DNA from: Chloroflexota bacterium
GTDB taxonomy: Bacteria; Chloroflexota; Dehalococcoidia; UBA3495
NCBI GenBank assembly: GCA_002707185.1
Contig: PAMF01000026.1
Span: forward strand, 1-9,002
DNA length: 9,002 bases
Reading direction: 5' to 3'
Position 1 is the first letter of the stretch; each line of letters opens with the position of its first letter. The notes beneath the pieces are model-generated. The model was given only the letters and a program-made list of their open reading frames with translations. It was not told the origin of the DNA and searched no databases. Shown in pieces: positions 1 through 6,207 of the stretch. The position numbers were made by a program, and so were the translations under genes.

Positions 1-40
1 GACTAGTGCAAGCCAATTCTGATACGACTTAATCAATCAT

Positions 41-73
41 AAAAAAGGGCCGGTATTATACCGGCCCTTTTTT
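41..73. terminator. Symmetric Rho-independent terminator upstream of ubiD
   Basis: A perfect 15-bp inverted repeat: arms at 41-55 and 59-73 around a TTA loop. The GC-rich core GGGCCGGTA pairs with TACCGGCCC and is flanked by six A on the left and seven T on the right (68-74). Because an A tract precedes and a T tract follows the stem, it could end transcription in both directions. It most likely ends the operon to the left and isolates the ubiD promoter from read-through. Confidence 0.93.
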
Positions 74-96
74 TATTTCGCTTTTAGCTGAATGTG

Positions 97-126
97 TTGA
101 ACAGTGGTTGGAGCAACGATTACAAT
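97..126 (+). promoter_or_regulatory. Candidate sigma-70 type promoter for the ubiD operon
   Basis: TTGAAC at 97-102 (4 of 6 matches to TTGACA) and TACAAT at 121-126 (5 of 6 matches to TATAAT) are separated by 18 bp. They lie between the terminator at 41-73 and the first gene, where a promoter is expected. Transcription would start near 132-134 and give a leader of about 70 nt. This is a by-eye match, with no conservation evidence. Confidence 0.5.
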
Positions 127-187
127 GTAAGAGGTAGTTAATAGTATATTATTCGATTTTCCTACGGGTTGGCTCCGTTAGGGCGTT

Positions 188-207
188 ATGGAACTATGAG
201 AGTATGA
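188..207 (+). promoter_or_regulatory. Staircase of overlapping ATG/TGA mini-ORFs at the ubiD start
   Basis: Three ATG codons occur every 8 nt, at 188, 196 and 204, one in each frame. The first reads ATG GAA CTA TGA (188-199), the second ATG AGA GTA TGA (196-207), and the third is the ubiD start. Each stop overlaps the next start as ATGA. The only Shine-Dalgarno-like sequence, AGGG at 180-183, is spaced for the ATG at 188 rather than for ubiD. This could mean initiation on the first mini-ORF followed by stepwise reinitiation, or it could be chance. Confidence 0.35.
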
Positions 208-1679
208 AATTTAAGGACCTGAGAGAGTTCATTGCATATTTGGAAGAAAAGGGCCAATTGTCTAGAATTTCCAGTCTAGTGAGCTCAGAGCTTGAAATCA
301 CTGAAATAGCAGATAGATCCGTTAAATCAGGTGGCCCCGCGCTCTTGTTTGAGAACGTTGAGGGGTATGACTATCCCGTTCTAATTAATCTTTTTGCTTC
401 TAACCAACGGATGGCATGGGCTTTAGGGGTCGAACAAATAGACGATTTGACCTCTAGGATTCAAGAGTTTTTACAATTGATTCACGGTCCACCAGAAGGA
501 ATAGTGAATCGCGTAAGGACCTTGGGTAAATTAATTCATATGGGCTCTTTCCAACCGAAAGTAATTCGTAACGCACCATGCCAAGAAATAATAGTTAGTG
601 ATGCTGATGTCGATTTATTAAAGTTCCCGATATTAAAATGTTGGCCACTCGATGGTGGCAAATACATTACTTTGCCTTTGGTTATTACCAAAAACCCTGA
701 GACTGGGATTCAAAACTACGGGATTTATCGGCTTCAAGTTTATGACCAAAGAACCACAGGTATGCACTGGCAGACTCACAAAGTAGCCGCCTCTCATTAT
801 CGGTCTGAATCTGAGTTAAATGGGACTCACATGGAAGTGGCGGTGGCTCTGGGAGGAGATCCTGCAACGATATGGACTGGATCAGCCCCGTTGCCTCCTG
901 ATTTGGATGAGATGATGCTTTCAGGCTTCATCAGAGACGAGGGAGTGGAAATGGTCAAGGCTAAAACTGTGGACCTTCTAGTTCCAGCCCATGCAGAGAT
1001 AATCCTTGAAGGATATGTTGTTCCGGGTGAGGAACGCTTGGAAGGTCCTTTTGGGGATCATACGGGATACTATTCTATGGAAGAGAATTACCCGGTTTTT
1101 CATGTAACAACCATCACGCATAGAAAAGACCCTATTTATCCTGCTGCGGTTGTTGGTCGGCCGCCCATGGAAGATTACTGGATGGGTAAAGTCACCGAGC
1201 GTATTTTCATGCCGATGATACAACTTGTACTCCCAGAAGTGGTAGATATTAATATGCCCGCAGAGGGTATATTCCATAATTTAGTATTGGTTTCGATAAA
1301 AAAGGAATATCCAGGTCACGCACGGAAAGTAATGTATGGTTTGTGGGGTCTGGGATTAATGAGTTTAACTAAAACTATAGTGGTACTTGATCATTTTGTT
1401 GATGTTCAAAACCCGTCCGAAGTTGTTTGGAGAGTAGCTAATAACTTTGACCCCAACTCGGATCTTGTAGTTTCTGCAGGTCCATTGGATGATCTTGATG
1501 TAGCATCAGCCGGCTCGAAGTTCGGGGGCAAATTAGGTATAGATGCTACTCAGAAAACTGCCCAAGAAGGGTATAAAGGCAGTTGGCCGCCCGAAATCAT
1601 AATGGACCAAGAAGTTAAGGACTTGGTAGACAACAAGTGGCAAGAATATCAGATTGATATAACTGGATCTAATCGTTAA
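204..1679 (+). CDS. ubiD: UbiD family decarboxylase, probably MqnL-like (menaquinone)
   Basis: A 491-residue prenylated-FMN-dependent aromatic acid decarboxylase, close to the usual UbiD length (about 490-500). It starts with the family N-terminus (KFKDLREFIAYLEEKGQL, then EITEIADR and GGPALLFEN at 31-51). The catalytic region shows NYGIYRLQ at 171-178, with the metal-site Asn171 and catalytic Arg176, His188 in MHWQTH, and EGPFGDHTGYY at 280-290, carrying the acidic pair Glu280 and Asp285. All expected active-site residues appear present. It is soluble and needs the cofactor made by UbiX, encoded two genes downstream. With a prenyltransferase and a C-methyltransferase alongside, it should decarboxylate a prenylated ring acid: prenyl-dihydroxynaphthoate in the futalosine route (MqnL), or less likely a prenyl-hydroxybenzoate. 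The ATG at 204 gives the correct family N-terminus although it has no well-placed Shine-Dalgarno site. Confidence 0.95.
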   Translation: MKFKDLREFIAYLEEKGQLSRISSLVSSELEITEIADRSVKSGGPALLFENVEGYDYPVLINLFASNQRMAWALGVEQIDDLTSRIQEFLQLIHGPPEGIVNRVRTLGKLIHMGSFQPKVIRNAPCQEIIVSDADVDLLKFPILKCWPLDGGKYITLPLVITKNPETGIQNYGIYRLQVYDQRTTGMHWQTHKVAASHYRSESELNGTHMEVAVALGGDPATIWTGSAPLPPDLDEMMLSGFIRDEGVEMVKAKTVDLLVPAHAEIILEGYVVPGEERLEGPFGDHTGYYSMEENYPVFHVTTITHRKDPIYPAAVVGRPPMEDYWMGKVTERIFMPMIQLVLPEVVDINMPAEGIFHNLVLVSIKKEYPGHARKVMYGLWGLGLMSLTKTIVVLDHFVDVQNPSEVVWRVANNFDPNSDLVVSAGPLDDLDVASAGSKFGGKLGIDATQKTAQEGYKGSWPPEIIMDQEVKDLVDNKWQEYQIDITGSNR

Positions 1680-1731
1680 ATATCATGATGTTAGATATCC
1701 TTAGAATTATAAAAGCAAGTTTTGCATCCTC

Positions 1732-2625
1732 ATGAAAGTATCTTTTAATGTCGTTGGTGCTACCCGAATAACTGCCGGAAAGATACCACTTTATTTAAGC
1801 TCAATTCGCATTTGGGAAGCTCTTTTTGCAACTCCGTTCGCTTTCATAGCCATGATACTTGCGGCTGATGGCTGGCCCGGCTGGCATGCCACTCTGTGGA
1901 TTATCGTGGCGTTAATGGGAGTTCGGACGGTAGGGATGTCGGCAAATCGTTTGATACATGCCAAGGAAGATGCGATTAATCCTAGGACTTCTACTCGTCA
2001 TATACCGCAAGGAATCCTGAGTCATAAAGAAGTGCTCGGAATGATATTGGTGTCCGGAGCAATATTCGTTTTCGCTTCCTATCAATTAAACACTCTAGCT
2101 TTTTGGTTAACGCCAGTAGCAATAGGCTACGTAATTCTCTATTCGTATGCGAAATATTTCACATGGTGTTGTAATTTTATGCTCGGCTGGGCTTTAGCTA
2201 TGGCTCCTGCTGGAGCCTGGATAGGTGTGGCAGGCACCTTGCCCATGGAAGCGGCATTGTTGTCGTTTGCAGTCGCCATGTGGGCAGGCGGCTTTGACAT
2301 CATTTATGGCTGTACTGATTATGAGTTCGATCGAAGCCACGGAATAAATTCCGTACCCAAGAAATTTGGGGTATCGGGCGCTCTAAAGATAGTTCGGGTG
2401 ATGCATGCTATTTCGGCTTGTGCTTTGTTAGCTTTAGGTATATGGATGGAATTGGGGTATTTCTTTTATATCGGTTGGTGTATCACAGTATGTTTGCTAA
2501 TTTATGAAAACCGCTTGGTTAAGGCCGATGATCTTTCTAAAGTTGGCGTAGCATTTTTTAGGGTTAATAGTTATGTTTCTGTCCAACTCCTGTTTTTCAT
2601 AGTCTTATCGGTAATGTTCAAATGA
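1732..2625 (+). CDS. ubiA: UbiA family prenyltransferase, probably MqnP-like
   Basis: A 297-residue integral membrane prenyltransferase that attaches a polyprenyl chain to an aromatic acid, the step before UbiD. Hydrophobic helices span most of the protein, for example near residues 30-45, 54-70, 103-140, 150-168, 173-193, 220-240, 243-257 and 282-296. The first Asp-rich region reads NRLIHAKEDAINPRT (72-86); NPRT fits the UbiA/MqnP type, but the usual first Asp of NRxxDxxxD is His76. The second motif, DYEFD at 196-200, is intact, followed by HGINSVPKKFG. The KYFTWCCNFMLG stretch (141-152) matches the family's KRFTWxCxxxLG. The in-frame stop at 1702-1704 and the lack of other starts favour the ATG at 1732, which has no clear Shine-Dalgarno site. 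It lies 52 nt after ubiD and 17 nt before ubiX. The family call is firm; the substrate is inferred from neighbours. Confidence 0.93.
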   Translation: MKVSFNVVGATRITAGKIPLYLSSIRIWEALFATPFAFIAMILAADGWPGWHATLWIIVALMGVRTVGMSANRLIHAKEDAINPRTSTRHIPQGILSHKEVLGMILVSGAIFVFASYQLNTLAFWLTPVAIGYVILYSYAKYFTWCCNFMLGWALAMAPAGAWIGVAGTLPMEAALLSFAVAMWAGGFDIIYGCTDYEFDRSHGINSVPKKFGVSGALKIVRVMHAISACALLALGIWMELGYFFYIGWCITVCLLIYENRLVKADDLSKVGVAFFRVNSYVSVQLLFFIVLSVMFK

Positions 2626-2642
2626 GGTAATGATTTAGTTAC

Positions 2643-3233
2643 ATGCTTATCACTAATCCAGTAGTAATCGGTATTTCGGGGGCCAGTGGCTCGATTTTGG
2701 CTAAAGAAACTGTAAATGAACTCTTGAATCGTGAAATCCCAACTGCAGTGGTTTGTTCCAATTCAGCTAGATTGGTATGGCAAGATGAATTGGACGAACC
2801 ATTCTCGAATATGCTTTCAGAATGGCGGGAACATCCGTTATTTCAAGACTACGGTATAGGTGATGTGGGTTCCCCTATTGCGAGCGGAACTTATAGAACA
2901 AGAGGAATGGCTATTGTCCCTAGTAGTATGAATACTGTGGCTTCTGTAGCGCATGGCTTATCAGGGAATTTATTGTTGAGAGCTGCTGATGTTAGCTTGA
3001 AAGAGGGACGCAAATTGGTGATGGTTCCACGAGAGACTCCGCTACATAGTATCCATTTAGAGAACCTATTAACTCTTTCTAAGGCAGGAGTGGTGATACT
3101 TCCACCGGAGCCCGCTTTTTATCTTAAACCCCGCGGTATGAATGACTTGGTCAGCTATATTGTGAATCGGGTTTTACTTGCCTTGGGTGTTAGTGATGAT
3201 TTACCAACAGATTTACAATATTCCGGTGAATAG
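2643..3233 (+). CDS. ubiX: UbiX flavin prenyltransferase (MqnM-like)
   Basis: A 196-residue homologue of UbiX, which joins a dimethylallyl group to reduced FMN to make prenylated FMN, the cofactor of UbiD enzymes. The N-terminal nucleotide-binding motif is GISGASG at 10-16. The C-terminal half carries the family signature: VPSSMNTVASVAHG (92-105), NLLLRAADVSLKE (109-121), LVMVPRETPL (125-134), HLENLLTL (138-145) and PPEPAFYLKP (154-163). Length is typical, about 190-200. GAGGT at 2624-2628, overlapping the ubiA stop, is the nearest Shine-Dalgarno-like element but is 14 nt from the ATG, somewhat far. Co-occurrence with ubiD two genes upstream fits cofactor supply. The stop lies 7 nt before ubiE, so the two are surely co-transcribed. 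Confidence 0.95.
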   Translation: MLITNPVVIGISGASGSILAKETVNELLNREIPTAVVCSNSARLVWQDELDEPFSNMLSEWREHPLFQDYGIGDVGSPIASGTYRTRGMAIVPSSMNTVASVAHGLSGNLLLRAADVSLKEGRKLVMVPRETPLHSIHLENLLTLSKAGVVILPPEPAFYLKPRGMNDLVSYIVNRVLLALGVSDDLPTDLQYSGE

Positions 3234-3240
3234 AGAATAA

Positions 3241-3963
3241 ATGGTTCAGCTAAGAGGTGACGCGAAACAACGGTATGTTTCAGATATGTTCTCAAGCATA
3301 TCTCAACGTTACGATTTAATGAACAATCTAATGACCATGGGTATGCATCGTAAATGGAAATTGCAAACAGCTAATATCACTGCTACAGGATTGTCCGGAT
3401 TTGCGTTGGATATAGCTTCAGGCACTGGAGATTTAGCATTAGAGCTAGGAAGAATTCCTGATTTAACCACTGTTGTAGGTCTCGACTTAATTCAGGGGAT
3501 GGTCGACTTGGCGCGAATTAAAGTTATCCAGCAGAGTCAGTATGACAAAACCAGTATGGTCTTGGGTGATGCCCTTTCTTTGCCATTCGCCGACGAAACA
3601 TTTTCTTGCGCCACTGCTGGATTTAGTTTACGTAACATGCCAGACCTCTCCGGCGCTCTTCGCGAAATGGTGAGGGTAGTCAATCCTGGGGGGAGAGTTA
3701 CTACTTTGGAATTAACCCCATTGAAACATGGGCTGAGAAGATATTTATTCCGGCCGTATTTTCACAGGATAGTCCCTTTGATAGGTAGTCTGGTTGCAGG
3801 AAACCGTTCAGCTTATTCTTATTTACCCCAGTCTGTAGACATATTCCCCGATGCGGATCTACTATCCCGTATCATGGAGGAATCCGGTATGGTAGATGTG
3901 CGATACCAACTTGTCGGTTTTGGAACAGTAGCAATTCATCAGGGAACTAAGCCACACGTTTAA
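3241..3963 (+). CDS. ubiE: Demethylmenaquinone C-methyltransferase UbiE/MenG
   Basis: A 240-residue class I SAM-dependent methyltransferase of the UbiE/MenG family, which adds the ring methyl group in the last step of menaquinone synthesis. Family landmarks are clear: MFSSISQRYDLMNNLMTMG (16-34, the usual MFxxIAxRYDxxNxxxS), SAM motif DIASGTGDLAL (57-67), acidic residue in GLDL (80-83), GDALSLPF (109-116), GFSLRNM (127-133), NPGGRV (148-153), then SAYSYLPQSVDIFP (190-203) and AIHQGTK near the end (231-237). Length is typical. The 7-nt gap to ubiX and a weak GGTGA at 3225-3229 support the ATG at 3241. It closes the quinone block. Whether the product is menaquinone or another quinone rests on pathway inference. 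Confidence 0.95.
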   Translation: MVQLRGDAKQRYVSDMFSSISQRYDLMNNLMTMGMHRKWKLQTANITATGLSGFALDIASGTGDLALELGRIPDLTTVVGLDLIQGMVDLARIKVIQQSQYDKTSMVLGDALSLPFADETFSCATAGFSLRNMPDLSGALREMVRVVNPGGRVTTLELTPLKHGLRRYLFRPYFHRIVPLIGSLVAGNRSAYSYLPQSVDIFPDADLLSRIMEESGMVDVRYQLVGFGTVAIHQGTKPHV

Positions 3964-4017
3964 GGGTTTGCCTAACTGGGTAATATACAATACCGATGTA
4001 AGGGCGACTTGTTCGTG

Positions 4018-4071
4018 GTGAGTGATTGGGATAAACTGGTCGCTCAGGTTGAAAGCGTTAATTTGGTGTGA
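4018..4071 (+). CDS. Possible 17-codon leader peptide upstream of prfA
   Basis: A short reading frame starts at GTG 4018 (GTG 4015 or TTG 4009 are alternatives) and would encode MSDWDKLVAQVESVNLV. AAGGG at 4000-4004 lies 10 nt before GTG 4015. Its TGA stop (4069-4071) overlaps a GTG start of prfA at 4068-4070 as GTGA, the arrangement typical of translational coupling. It has no homologue that I recognise and is short enough to be chance. The 104-nt gap between ubiE and prfA holds nothing else recognisable. Confidence 0.25.
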   Translation: MSDWDKLVAQVESVNLV

Positions 4072-5156
4072 CGGTAATGACTTCTATATTTGATAAATTG
4101 GTTCCAATAGTTAACAGATACGACGAAATCGAACAGTTGATGGCAGACCCAGAGGTGGCTACCGATTTCGCACGCATACAAGAGTTGGGCAAAGAAAGGG
4201 CTTCTCTGGATGAATTAGTAGATTTTTCTAATAAGTATCAAAATCTACTAAGCGAACAGGGGGATCTCCAGTCTGTGCTATCTGATGGAGGGGATCCAGA
4301 GTTAGTTGTTATGGCGAGAGAGGAACTGGAATCTGTAGAAGATCAACTTTTAACCTTGGCTGAAGCTTTACAATTCGCTTTGCTGCCAAAAGATCCCAAT
4401 GACGACAGAGACGTGATAGTAGAAATCCGATCGGGTACAGGCGGTCGTGAAGCTAGCCTATTCGCCGCAGATTTATATAGACTTTATTCGCGGTTCGCTC
4501 AACTTCAGAATTGGAAAGTAGATGTAATGGATTCCAATCCGTCAGATCTAGGCGGGTTAAATAAGATAGCATTTGAAATTCAGGGGAAAGGAGCCTTTAG
4601 CCGTTTGAAATATGAACGTGGAGTTCATAGAGTACAACGCGTTCCAGAAACTGAAGCTCAAGGACGTATACACACTTCTACCGCTACTGTAGCAGTGCTG
4701 CCTCAAGCTGATGAAGTAGAAGTTAAAATAAATCCTGAGGATCTCCGAATAGATATTTTCCACGCAGGGGGGCACGGGGGTCAGAACGTTAACAAAGTAG
4801 CTACAGCTGTTCGCATAGTGTACGAACCGACTGGATTAGTAGTAGTTTGCCAGGACGAGCGCTCTCAACACAAGAATAAACAACGAGCTATGTCTATGTT
4901 GAGGGCTCGTTTATTTGAATCGGAACAAGAGAAACAAGACGCCGAAATTAGTCAAAACCGTAAGTCTCAGGTAGGAAACGCGGAGCGATCGGAGAAGATA
5001 CGTACATATAACTATCCTCAAGATAGAATCACCGATCATAGGGTCTCGACAAGTTTCCATGGTATCCCTAAAGTCATGGATGGGCAGTTAGAAGATATAA
5101 TAGATACCCTGATTTCTTGGGAACAGGCCAAGCTGTTGGAAGAGGTTACTTCTTAA
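4068..5156 (+). CDS. prfA: Peptide chain release factor 1 (RF1)
   Basis: A 362-residue class I release factor acting on the ribosome at UAA and UAG stops. The anticodon-like PxT tripeptide, which separates RF1 from RF2 (SPF), is Pro193-Glu194-Thr195 within HRVQRVPETEAQGRIHTSTATVAVLP. The peptidyl-hydrolysis GGQ motif is at 237-239 in HAGGHGGQNVNKVAT. An acidic, coiled N-terminal domain covers about residues 1-105. The C-terminal stop-recognition region, including RSEKIRTYNYPQDRITDHR, is complete. Two starts are possible: GTG at 4068, overlapping the stop of a small upstream ORF, or ATG at 4077, which gives the more usual N-terminus MTSIFDKLVPIV and 359 residues, with GGTG at 4065-4068 as a modest Shine-Dalgarno site. 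The next gene, prmC, modifies the GGQ glutamine, a conserved pairing. Confidence 0.96.
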   Translation: MTVMTSIFDKLVPIVNRYDEIEQLMADPEVATDFARIQELGKERASLDELVDFSNKYQNLLSEQGDLQSVLSDGGDPELVVMAREELESVEDQLLTLAEALQFALLPKDPNDDRDVIVEIRSGTGGREASLFAADLYRLYSRFAQLQNWKVDVMDSNPSDLGGLNKIAFEIQGKGAFSRLKYERGVHRVQRVPETEAQGRIHTSTATVAVLPQADEVEVKINPEDLRIDIFHAGGHGGQNVNKVATAVRIVYEPTGLVVVCQDERSQHKNKQRAMSMLRARLFESEQEKQDAEISQNRKSQVGNAERSEKIRTYNYPQDRITDHRVSTSFHGIPKVMDGQLEDIIDTLISWEQAKLLEEVTS

Positions 5157-5164
5157 AAGCTGTC

Positions 5165-6037
5165 ATGCCATCTCTTCGACAAGTCATTCGTGCGACCCAC
5201 ACTACGTTAGAGACTTTTGATATTCCAGATGCTAGGTTAGAGGCTGAGGTGATGGTGATGAACACCATGCGGATGCCTAGGCAAGATTTATTTGCTAATC
5301 AAGAGATGGAAGTTTCGGGTCAGCAAGAACATGAATTGAATTCGGTTATCGAACGTCGTCGAAAACGAGAACCTCTCGCTTATATATTGGGTCACAAGGA
5401 ATTTTATGGTGTTAACCTGCTGGTTAATTCTGATGTGTTAATTCCACGTCCCGAAACAGAACTGATTGTCGAACATACATTGTTCATGGGCTTGATGGGA
5501 ATGGAAACTGCCGAATTGACTATAGCTGATGTAGGTACAGGTACGGGAGCTATAGCTATCAATCTAGCTCTACATCTTCCATCGGCAAAGATATATGCAA
5601 TAGATTGTTATGATCCCGTGTTGGATGTATCAAGTTACAATATTCGGTCGCACAACGTTGCGGACCGGATTACGCTTCTTAAGGGAGACCTTTTAGATCC
5701 ATTGCCGGAGCCAGTAGACCTAATCGTTGCGAATTTACCGTATGTGCCCACTGAACGTATTCCTCGCTTGCAACCTGAGATACAGTGGGAGCCGACTGAG
5801 GCCCTCGATGGCGGCGCGGATGGGCTTGATTTAATTCGTAGATTGTTGGAACAAGCTGCGGGTATGTCGGATCCGCGGTTAAACAATAATGGGATCATAA
5901 TATTAGAGTTAGATCCCGAACAGATCCCTGAAATTAGAAACATTACAAATAAATTGTTTCCATCTGCACAAATAAGCGTTGAGCTAGACCTCGCCCAGAA
6001 CGAGCGAATCTTTGTAGTCAACACTGGCTCCTGTTGA
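5165..6037 (+). CDS. prmC: Release factor glutamine methyltransferase PrmC (HemK)
   Basis: A 290-residue SAM-dependent enzyme that N5-methylates the glutamine of the release-factor GGQ motif. An N-terminal helical release-factor-binding domain (about 1-85, with EPLAYILGHKEFYG at 69-82) precedes a Rossmann methyltransferase domain: IPRPETE (93-99), VGTGTGAIAINLA (123-135), the acidic residue in YAIDC (144-148) and a catalytic loop ANLPYVP at 189-195. PrmC usually has NPPY here; this protein has NLPY. QPEIQWEPTEALDGGADGLDLI (203-224) is the family's PEV--EP--AL-GG-DGL region. The frame extends upstream to an ATG at 5117 inside prfA, but those 16 residues do not look like the family; the ATG at 5165, 8 nt after the prfA stop, gives a normal N-terminus. 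It has no strong Shine-Dalgarno site, which suggests coupling to prfA. Confidence 0.93.
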   Translation: MPSLRQVIRATHTTLETFDIPDARLEAEVMVMNTMRMPRQDLFANQEMEVSGQQEHELNSVIERRRKREPLAYILGHKEFYGVNLLVNSDVLIPRPETELIVEHTLFMGLMGMETAELTIADVGTGTGAIAINLALHLPSAKIYAIDCYDPVLDVSSYNIRSHNVADRITLLKGDLLDPLPEPVDLIVANLPYVPTERIPRLQPEIQWEPTEALDGGADGLDLIRRLLEQAAGMSDPRLNNNGIIILELDPEQIPEIRNITNKLFPSAQISVELDLAQNERIFVVNTGSC

Positions 6038-6068
6038 ACTCGCTTAGTGTTTGGATCGTCCTATTATT

Positions 6069-6090
6069 TGCCATGTAGGATGATATGGCA
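6069..6090 (+). terminator. Weak hairpin after prmC, possible terminator
   Basis: TGCCAT at 6069-6074 can pair with ATGGCA at 6085-6090 around a 10-nt loop, 31 nt past the prmC stop. The stem is only 6 bp and is followed by TCTTTAG rather than a T run, so it would be a poor intrinsic terminator. It is recorded because this is where the quinone and translation genes end and the catabolic-looking genes begin. Confidence 0.2.
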
Positions 6091-6126
6091 TCTTTAGAAC
6101 GAAAACTTTAGATCATACCTCCTAAT

Positions 6127-6138
6127 TTTCAATGAAAT
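6127..6138. repeat. 12-bp near-palindrome, copy 1, upstream of hydrolase gene
   Basis: TTTCAATGAAAT contains the inverted repeat TTTCA-A-TGAAA. The same 12 bases recur exactly at 8631-8642, upstream of the second esterase gene. Here it also forms part of TTCAAT-GAA-ATTGAA (6128-6142). It lies 69 nt before the TTG start at 6208. It may be a transcription factor site shared by the two genes; no regulator gene is in the window. Confidence 0.4.
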
Positions 6139-6196
6139 TGAATTTTAAAGCCTTAAGTACTGTGACCATCATATAGTAGAACATGACAGTTGATTT

Positions 6197-6202
6197 GGAG
6201 GG
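6197..6202 (+). promoter_or_regulatory. Shine-Dalgarno site fixing a TTG start
   Basis: GGAGGG at 6197-6202 ends 5 nt before a TTG at 6208-6210. This optimal spacing indicates that the hydrolase starts at this TTG and not at the upstream in-frame TTG at 6190, which would place the ribosome site inside the coding region. Confidence 0.75.
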
Positions 6203-6207
6203 TTGTT

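Noticed and set aside
3..32. Open frame ending in TAA at 30-32, possibly the end of an upstream gene
   Set aside because: Only nine codons are visible, with no recognisable motif. The terminator just after supports a gene ending nearby, but the frame cannot be shown.
685..1277. Minus-strand open frames across ubiD, and similar ones in prfA, prmC and the last esterase
   Set aside because: They lie antisense to clearly conserved genes, lack ribosome sites and recognisable motifs, and are shadows of those genes.
1708..1713. TATAAA as a -10 box for a separate ubiA promoter
   Set aside because: No acceptable -35 lies 16-18 bp upstream, and the short gap to ubiD fits co-transcription.
4644..4652. 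PET instead of PAT or PVT in the RF1 anticodon-like tripeptide
   Set aside because: The motif is PxT and Pro and Thr are kept. I recall Glu in the middle of many bacterial RF1 proteins, so it is not a sign of altered stop-codon use.
5117..5164. Upstream in-frame ATG extending prmC 40 nt into prfA
   Set aside because: The 16 added residues are read out of frame from the conserved prfA end and do not fit the PrmC N-terminus; the ATG at 5165 does.
6117..6123. ACCTCCT, a minus-strand AGGAGGT that could mark a leftward gene
   Set aside because: The leftward ATG next to it reaches a stop after two codons, so there is no gene behind it.
6190..6207. Upstream TTG start for the hydrolase
   Set aside because: The GGAGGG site at 6197-6202 lies inside that extension and is correctly spaced for the TTG at 6208.
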